From the NCBI GenBank assembly GCA_021789355.1, contig JAJYJR010000253.1:1-8001 (forward strand): a stretch of 8,001 nt of DNA. The letters run 5' to 3'. The stretch's first letter is position 1. Each line of letters opens with the position of its first letter. Position numbers and translations under genes: made by a program. Shown piece by piece: positions 4,514 through 8,001 of the stretch. The notes beneath the pieces are model-generated. The model did not search any database, was not told where the DNA came from, and saw only the letters and a list, made by a program, of their open reading frames with translations. Source of the stretch: Chloroflexota bacterium (GTDB lineage: Bacteria; Chloroflexota; Limnocylindria; Limnocylindrales; CSP1-4).

Positions 4514-6688
4514 TTACAGGGCTTCGACGCCGATCGCGTCGAGCTGCTTGCGGGCCGCCAGGGCAAGGGTCGTGTCGCTGCCATTCCGCACGATCCGGCG
4601 CAGGAAGTCGATCCGTGCAGCCTCCGCCCTTGCCGCAGCGTCCTGCTGGGCCTCGTCGGCGTGACTGCGCTTCTCGACCGGCCCCGCGACGACGCCGCGC
4701 ATCGGCGCCCTCGACGGATCGGGCTGGCGGGACAGTTCCTCGACCGTGGCCTCCAGGGCGGCGATCTTGGAGATGTAGGGCTCGACGGCCTTCGTCAGAA
4801 GGTCGGGGAGCCTCGTTTCGAGCGCGGACGCGACGATCGCCTCCACGTCGAGCGCAACGGTGGCCGCCTTCGTCAGCTCGGCCTCGTCGGCCTTCTCGCC
4901 GGGAGCCTTGGCGGTGGGCGGCAGGGTGACGGCCTGCGGGGTCGCGGTGGCCTCGTTGGGCACCATCGCGGTCTCGCCGGCGGCCATGAAGCAGATGTCG
5001 GGACCGAGGGCACCGAGCACGCGGTCGTGGAAGTCGGCCAGTTCGTTGGCGCGCAGCGTGGCCGAGGCGTCGGCGACCTGCTCACCCGCCGAGGCGGCCT
5101 TGTTGCCGGGGCTCTGGCGCTCCTGACCGGCGCCGATCGGGCCGCGGTCGAACTCGTCGGCCTCGACCGGATGCGTGTCGGTGGGGATGTGCGCGGCGGA
5201 CGCCGTGGCGACCTCGCGCTGGTGGCCCGCGTCGATGTAGCCGCGCTGGAACTGGCCGGGCGTGATCGTGTCGACGGGCTTGGGCGGCGTGACGTCCTTG
5301 TTGGCGGCACGGAAGGCGTCGTGGAGCAGCGCCCGCACGGGCGGCAGGTCCTCGGCCGTGAAGAACCCGGCCACGGCCGAGAGGCTCTTGTAGGCGTCAG
5401 CCACGACGTCGATCGAGTCGGCCTGCGAGCCTGACCCCGCGTCGTGCGCGAGCGCGTCGGCGAGCCAGCCGTGGAGCGCGGCGCGCCCGGCCTCGACGGC
5501 CCCGGCGTAGTCGCCCTTCTCCACCGTGGGGTACTCGGCGAGCACGTCCTCGGTGGCGTAGACGGGGCAGCTCAGGTCGTGGAGCCGCTTGAGCGCGTAG
5601 GGGATCGCGGCCTTGCCGGCCTCGTCCTTCCAGCTGTCGGGGAGCTCTGCCACAAACTGCGGACCCTTCCTCCGTGCGATGCGGATGATGTTGCGGCGCA
5701 CGGCGTCGGGATCCGACGCGTGGCCTGCGAGCGCGGCGGCATCGGACACGTCGCCGGGCTTGACGATGGGGAACGTGCGGCCCGGCCCGGCGAAGGCGGA
5801 GTCGGGGAGCTTGTCGCGGTCGACGCCGCCGCCCACGTTCGGGTCGAAGTCGCGCTTCTCGGCGCGCTGGCGGTAGTCGGAGAGCTTCCCGGAGCCGCCG
5901 CAGTCGGGGCACGTGCGGTGGTTCTCCAGGATCTTGCCGTCGCCGTGGCAGGTCGGGCAGTCGCCGTCGTCGGCCTTCTCGGCGGTCTCGGGCTCGTTGG
6001 GCAGCTGCACGTCGCCATCGGCGTCGTCGTGGCCGTGCATGTGGGCGCCGCTGTGATCGCCGTGGTTGGGCGCGTGGCGGTGCTCGTGGCTGTGCGTGAG
6101 ATCCGCGCCGTCGGGTCCGGCGCCCGGGTGCGTGTGCTCGTGGGCGTGCGTGACGTTGGCCGCCTTCTCGCCCTCGAGCCGCTCGACCGGGGCGAGCTCG
6201 CCGTCGACCGCCTCGGCCACGACGAACTTGCGCACGACTTCCGCGAGCTTCGCCGAGGACAGCGCGGGGCGGTCCACGAGGCTCACCTCCACGAGATCGC
6301 CGCCCACGATGCGGCCGTTGCGGGCCACCTGGTCGCGGATGATCTTGGGATGGCCGATGCCGACGCTGTAGCCGGTGTAGACGCCTTCCTCGACGAGCTT
6401 CTGCGCGACCGGCTCGACGACCTTGGTGCGCAGCCACCAGCCGCCGTCCTGCTTCTCGATTTCCACGCCCTTGCCCGCCGGCAACTGCATCGGGGCGTGC
6501 ATCTGGCGCACGTTCGCGGCGGACTTGAACCAGCGCGGCAGGTTCTCGTCGGCCCAGTCGCCGTCCACGATCTGCTGGTCCGAGTCGACGTCGGGACTCG
6601 TGACCTTGCCGTAGACGTACAGGTCACCGGCGTCGTCTCGCTCTGCCTTCGTGATCGGCAGGTAGACGTAGGTCAGGTCAGCGGCCAG
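4514..6688 (-). CDS. XkdF-like prohead protease with His-rich, zinc-knuckle and scaffold-like regions
   Basis: About 724 aa from CTG 6688. Residues 5-35 (LTYVYLPITKAERDDAGDLY and on) are the typical XkdF/prohead-protease N-terminus; starting at GTG 6568 would remove these 40 residues. Likely catalytic residues are H64 in NVRQMHAP and S108 in TGYSVGIGHP, with DLVEVSLVDRPA following, as in phage head-maturation serine proteases. Next come a His-rich stretch (about 181-222), a double knuckle C244xxC247 and C260xxC263 with DnaJ-type CxxCxGxG spacing, and a DUF6582-like block (KLPDSAFAGPGRTFPIVKPG and on, about 293-352). A long middle region has no recognised domain. The C-terminal 130 residues are coiled-coil rich (KAVEPYISKIAALEATVEEL), as in protease-fused scaffolds. 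It would scaffold procapsid assembly and then cleave it. It overlaps the membrane-protein gene by 11 nt and precedes the capsid gene. Confidence 0.85.
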   Translation of the reverse strand: MAADLTYVYLPITKAERDDAGDLYVYGKVTSPDVDSDQQIVDGDWADENLPRWFKSAANVRQMHAPMQLPAGKGVEIEKQDGGWWLRTKVVEPVAQKLVEEGVYTGYSVGIGHPKIIRDQVARNGRIVGGDLVEVSLVDRPALSSAKLAEVVRKFVVAEAVDGELAPVERLEGEKAANVTHAHEHTHPGAGPDGADLTHSHEHRHAPNHGDHSGAHMHGHDDADGDVQLPNEPETAEKADDGDCPTCHGDGKILENHRTCPDCGGSGKLSDYRQRAEKRDFDPNVGGGVDRDKLPDSAFAGPGRTFPIVKPGDVSDAAALAGHASDPDAVRRNIIRIARRKGPQFVAELPDSWKDEAGKAAIPYALKRLHDLSCPVYATEDVLAEYPTVEKGDYAGAVEAGRAALHGWLADALAHDAGSGSQADSIDVVADAYKSLSAVAGFFTAEDLPPVRALLHDAFRAANKDVTPPKPVDTITPGQFQRGYIDAGHQREVATASAAHIPTDTHPVEADEFDRGPIGAGQERQSPGNKAASAGEQVADASATLRANELADFHDRVLGALGPDICFMAAGETAMVPNEATATPQAVTLPPTAKAPGEKADEAELTKAATVALDVEAIVASALETRLPDLLTKAVEPYISKIAALEATVEELSRQPDPSRAPMRGVVAGPVEKRSHADEAQQDAAARAEAARIDFLRRIVRNGSDTTLALAARKQLDAIGVEAL

Positions 6689-6998
6689 TAAGCTCCTTCA
6701 TGCGATGCGGGACCGGGCGTCCGAAGCGGCGCTCCAGGTGGGCGGCGAGGGCCATGCCGGTGAACGTCCCGGCGGAGCCACCGATGGCGATGGCGAGGAA
6801 GGCGGCGACCGTCTCGACCGACACGCCCGAGGTGATCGCGACGCCGGCGGTGGCGACGATGTACAGCGTGCTGGCGAGCATGGCGACGGCGTCGGCGCTG
6901 ACGGCCAGCGCGCGCCGGTCATGGGCCACGAGCGCCGTCTTACAGGTGAAGAGGACGTCCTGCGCCCAAGCGGCGAGAAAGATGAGCAGGAGCGCCGC
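6678..6998 (-). CDS. small membrane protein (about 106 aa)
   Basis: There are three hydrophobic segments: residues 3-11 and on (ALLLIFLAAWAQDVLFT), about 40-61 (AVAMLASTLYIVATAGVAITSG) and about 66-87 (VAAFLAIAIGGSAGTFTGMALA), with a basic C-terminus (HLERRFGRPVPHRMKELTGR). I recall small phage or metagenomic membrane proteins with a QDVLFT-like stretch after the first helix and a Gly-rich last helix; their function is not known to me. The start is uncertain. GGAGG (7003-7007) is followed by C, TTA, then GCG (6998), with CTG at 6989 as an alternative. GTG 6929 has no Shine-Dalgarno and would cut off the first helix. The end overlaps the protease gene. It sits between a glycosyltransferase-like gene and the protease, so a structural role is not implied. 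Confidence 0.72.
   Translation of the reverse strand, partial: AALLLIFLAAWAQDVLFTCKTALVAHDRRALAVSADAVAMLASTLYIVATAGVAITSGVSVETVAAFLAIAIGGSAGTFTGMALAAHLERRFGRPVPHRMKELTGR
6693..6698 (-). promoter_or_regulatory. Shine-Dalgarno of the protease gene, AAGGAG-CTTA-CTG-GCC
   Basis: AAGGAG lies inside the end of the membrane-protein gene. A 4-nt spacer ending in TTA precedes CTG 6688. No ATG, GTG or TTG is available upstream of the conserved protease N-terminus. Confidence 0.7.
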
Positions 6999-7002
6999 TA
7001 AG

Positions 7003-7007
7003 CCTCC
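7003..7007 (-). promoter_or_regulatory. Shine-Dalgarno GGAGG-CTTA-GCG of the membrane-protein gene
   Basis: GGAGG is followed after 4 nt by GCG and after 13 nt by CTG. A TTA lies in frame just after it, as at the other four unusual sites. There is no canonical start codon in frame before 6929. Confidence 0.55.
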
Positions 7008-7020
7008 GGTCGGTGTCGGA

Positions 7021-7605
7021 CTAATCGGTATCGCTGCGGATACCGCCCAGAACGCAGTGAGGGCAGTCGGGGTCGGGCTTCAGGCGTACCAGCGCCTCGG
7101 GAATGTCGCCGCCGCATCGACCGCACGTCCAGAACGCCGGTCCGAGCTTCTCGGGGTTCAGGTGCCCCGCTGCCGGCCAGTGCTCGTGCGGTTCGAGGAT
7201 CGGGCGCAGGGCGCGGAACATGCGCACGTCGAGCCGGGTCCAGTCGCGCGGCGCGGCGCCGTCGTCGCGGTACGTGTCGATGAGGTCGGCCACCTCGGGA
7301 TGCGCCGTCATGAGCGCGGCGCCGAACTTCGTGCAGCCCAAGGCCCACGCGTAGTGGCCACCCATGCGATACGGGCGCGGGCACCACAGCTCGGGACAGG
7401 CCAGCTGCTCGGTGATCTGCCCTGGCGCGGGCACCATGTCGTGCTCCACGAGGACAAACGTCTCACCGGCGCGCCAGAGGGCCTGGACCAGCTCGTGGTA
7501 GGCGGTGCGGGAGCGCCCGACGTACTCGTAGCGCGGCTCCCAGCCGTCCGACTCCAGCGCGTCGCGCGTCTCGGGCCGGACGCTCGTGTAGGGGACAACG
7601 ATCAG
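7021..7605 (-). CDS. GT-A-like glycosyltransferase candidate with C-terminal zinc ribbon
   Basis: 194 aa from CTG 7605, which overlaps the TGA of the upstream gene (CTGA) and has GGAGG seven bases upstream. The residues before GTG 7449 read (M)IVVPYTSVRPETRDALES and ALWRAGETFVLVEHDMVPAPG: a first beta strand, then a strand ending in an EHD acidic motif (54-56), the layout of a nucleotide-sugar-binding GT-A fold with a DxD-like metal site. GHYAWALGCTKFGAALM (about 83-99) would be an acceptor-side segment. Residues 161-184 add a zinc ribbon (C161xxC164, C181xxC184), which is unusual for a glycosyltransferase. A start at 7449 would lose the first strand. It might glycosylate virion proteins or cell-envelope targets. 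The fold is inferred from motifs only and could be wrong. Confidence 0.7.
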   Translation of the reverse strand: MIVVPYTSVRPETRDALESDGWEPRYEYVGRSRTAYHELVQALWRAGETFVLVEHDMVPAPGQITEQLACPELWCPRPYRMGGHYAWALGCTKFGAALMTAHPEVADLIDTYRDDGAAPRDWTRLDVRMFRALRPILEPHEHWPAAGHLNPEKLGPAFWTCGRCGGDIPEALVRLKPDPDCPHCVLGGIRSDTD

Positions 7606-7982
7606 GCGTCGGCCTCCGGCGTCTCCGCGAGGGCGTCACCCTCAACCGCCGCATGCAGGCGGCGCAACTCCTGCTGCAAGTACGCCTCCGCCGCCGTCTC
7701 CGCGACGAACCACAGACCCTCATCCTCAGCCTGCTCGTCCACGAGTCGCCGGGGCTCGGCGAGGGCGGCAGCATGGGCTTCGGCCTCGATGGCGGGGATC
7801 GCAATCGCCGCGACGTAATGATCAGCGACGTGGGGCAGCCGAGCGAGCAGGTCGCGCCCCGCCTGCGTCGTCAGCTCGCGCATCTCCGCCCGCGCGGCCT
7901 CATACGCGGACCTGAACTCGGGGTCCTGCATCCTCTGGGCGGTCTTGCGCCCGTGGTAGCTCGTGTCGCGCGGTTCGCTCAT
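7602..7982 (-). CDS. 126-aa helical hypothetical protein
   Basis: Starts at ATG 7982. The sequence just upstream (GGCGGCGATCGC) is only a weak ribosome binding site, and the window ends 19 bases further on, so a start outside cannot be excluded. The protein is almost entirely helical, rich in Ala, Glu and Arg. The N-terminal stretch RMQDPEFRSAYEAARAEMREL resembles the leader helix found before the helix-turn-helix in some HigA-type antitoxins, but no helix-turn-helix follows. A second helical block contains VADHYVAAIAIPAIEAEAHA and a third LQQELRRLHAAVEGD, possibly a coiled coil. There are no catalytic or zinc-binding residues. It overlaps the next gene by 4 nt, indicating coupled translation. 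Function is not known. Confidence 0.72.
   Translation of the reverse strand: MSEPRDTSYHGRKTAQRMQDPEFRSAYEAARAEMRELTTQAGRDLLARLPHVADHYVAAIAIPAIEAEAHAAALAEPRRLVDEQAEDEGLWFVAETAAEAYLQQELRRLHAAVEGDALAETPEADA
7609..7617 (-). promoter_or_regulatory. Shine-Dalgarno region (GGAGG) deciding the CTG start at 7605
   Basis: GGAGG in the last codons of the upstream gene lies 7 nt before CTG 7605. The frame is open here, is closed by stops shortly upstream, and has no ATG, GTG or TTG before 7449. Confidence 0.55.
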
Positions 7983-8001
7983 GCGATCGCCGCCAGTGCT
8001 G

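Noticed and set aside
6927..6929. GTG start for the membrane protein
   Set aside because: It has no Shine-Dalgarno, and the frame upstream encodes a clear hydrophobic first helix after GGAGG.

Overview
The window is a GC-rich stretch of a tailed-phage (Caudoviricetes) or prophage head-morphogenesis cluster. Every supportable gene lies on the minus strand, so transcription runs from high to low coordinates. GC content and codon use would fit an actinobacterial or similar high-GC host, but nothing here identifies the host.

In transcription order the layout is: a 126-aa protein of unknown function (7602-7982); a GT-A-like glycosyltransferase candidate ending in a zinc ribbon (7021-7605); a small membrane protein (6678-6998); a long XkdF-like prohead protease that also carries a His-rich stretch, a double CxxC knuckle and a coiled-coil, scaffold-like C-terminus (4514-6688); the major capsid protein gene, which is interrupted; a roughly 380-bp structured non-coding gap (1217-1594); then three small zinc-binding or hypothetical proteins (941-1216, 592-930, 431-592) and the N-terminal part of another phage protein that runs off the left edge (1-421). 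The order protease/scaffold, then capsid, then small neck or connector-region proteins is the usual capsid-assembly order.

The main discovery is that the capsid gene is split by a 1113-nt group I self-splicing intron (2945-4057). P1 with its U.G splice-site wobble, P2 with a GCGA tetraloop, P3, P4, P5, P6, P7, P8 and three P9-type hairpins can all be drawn as Watson-Crick helices in the canonical order. The two exons join in frame into a capsid protein of about 597 aa. A homing endonuclease of the Vsr-like/EDxHD (DUF559-like) type sits in the P8 loop, and its reading frame overlaps much of the ribozyme core.

The second discovery concerns translation starts. Five genes (1-421, 431-592, the capsid gene, the protease and the membrane protein) have a good Shine-Dalgarno sequence followed by an in-frame TTA and then CTG, GTC, GTA or GCG where ATG is expected. 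A sixth (7021-7605) appears to begin at CTG. In-frame TTA was not seen anywhere else in these genes. Standard gene calling therefore truncates or misses several of them.

The non-coding gap after the capsid gene holds a 132-bp element with 12-bp inverted-repeat ends flanked by an 11-bp direct repeat, plus several strong hairpins. It is either a structured RNA or a small mobile element.
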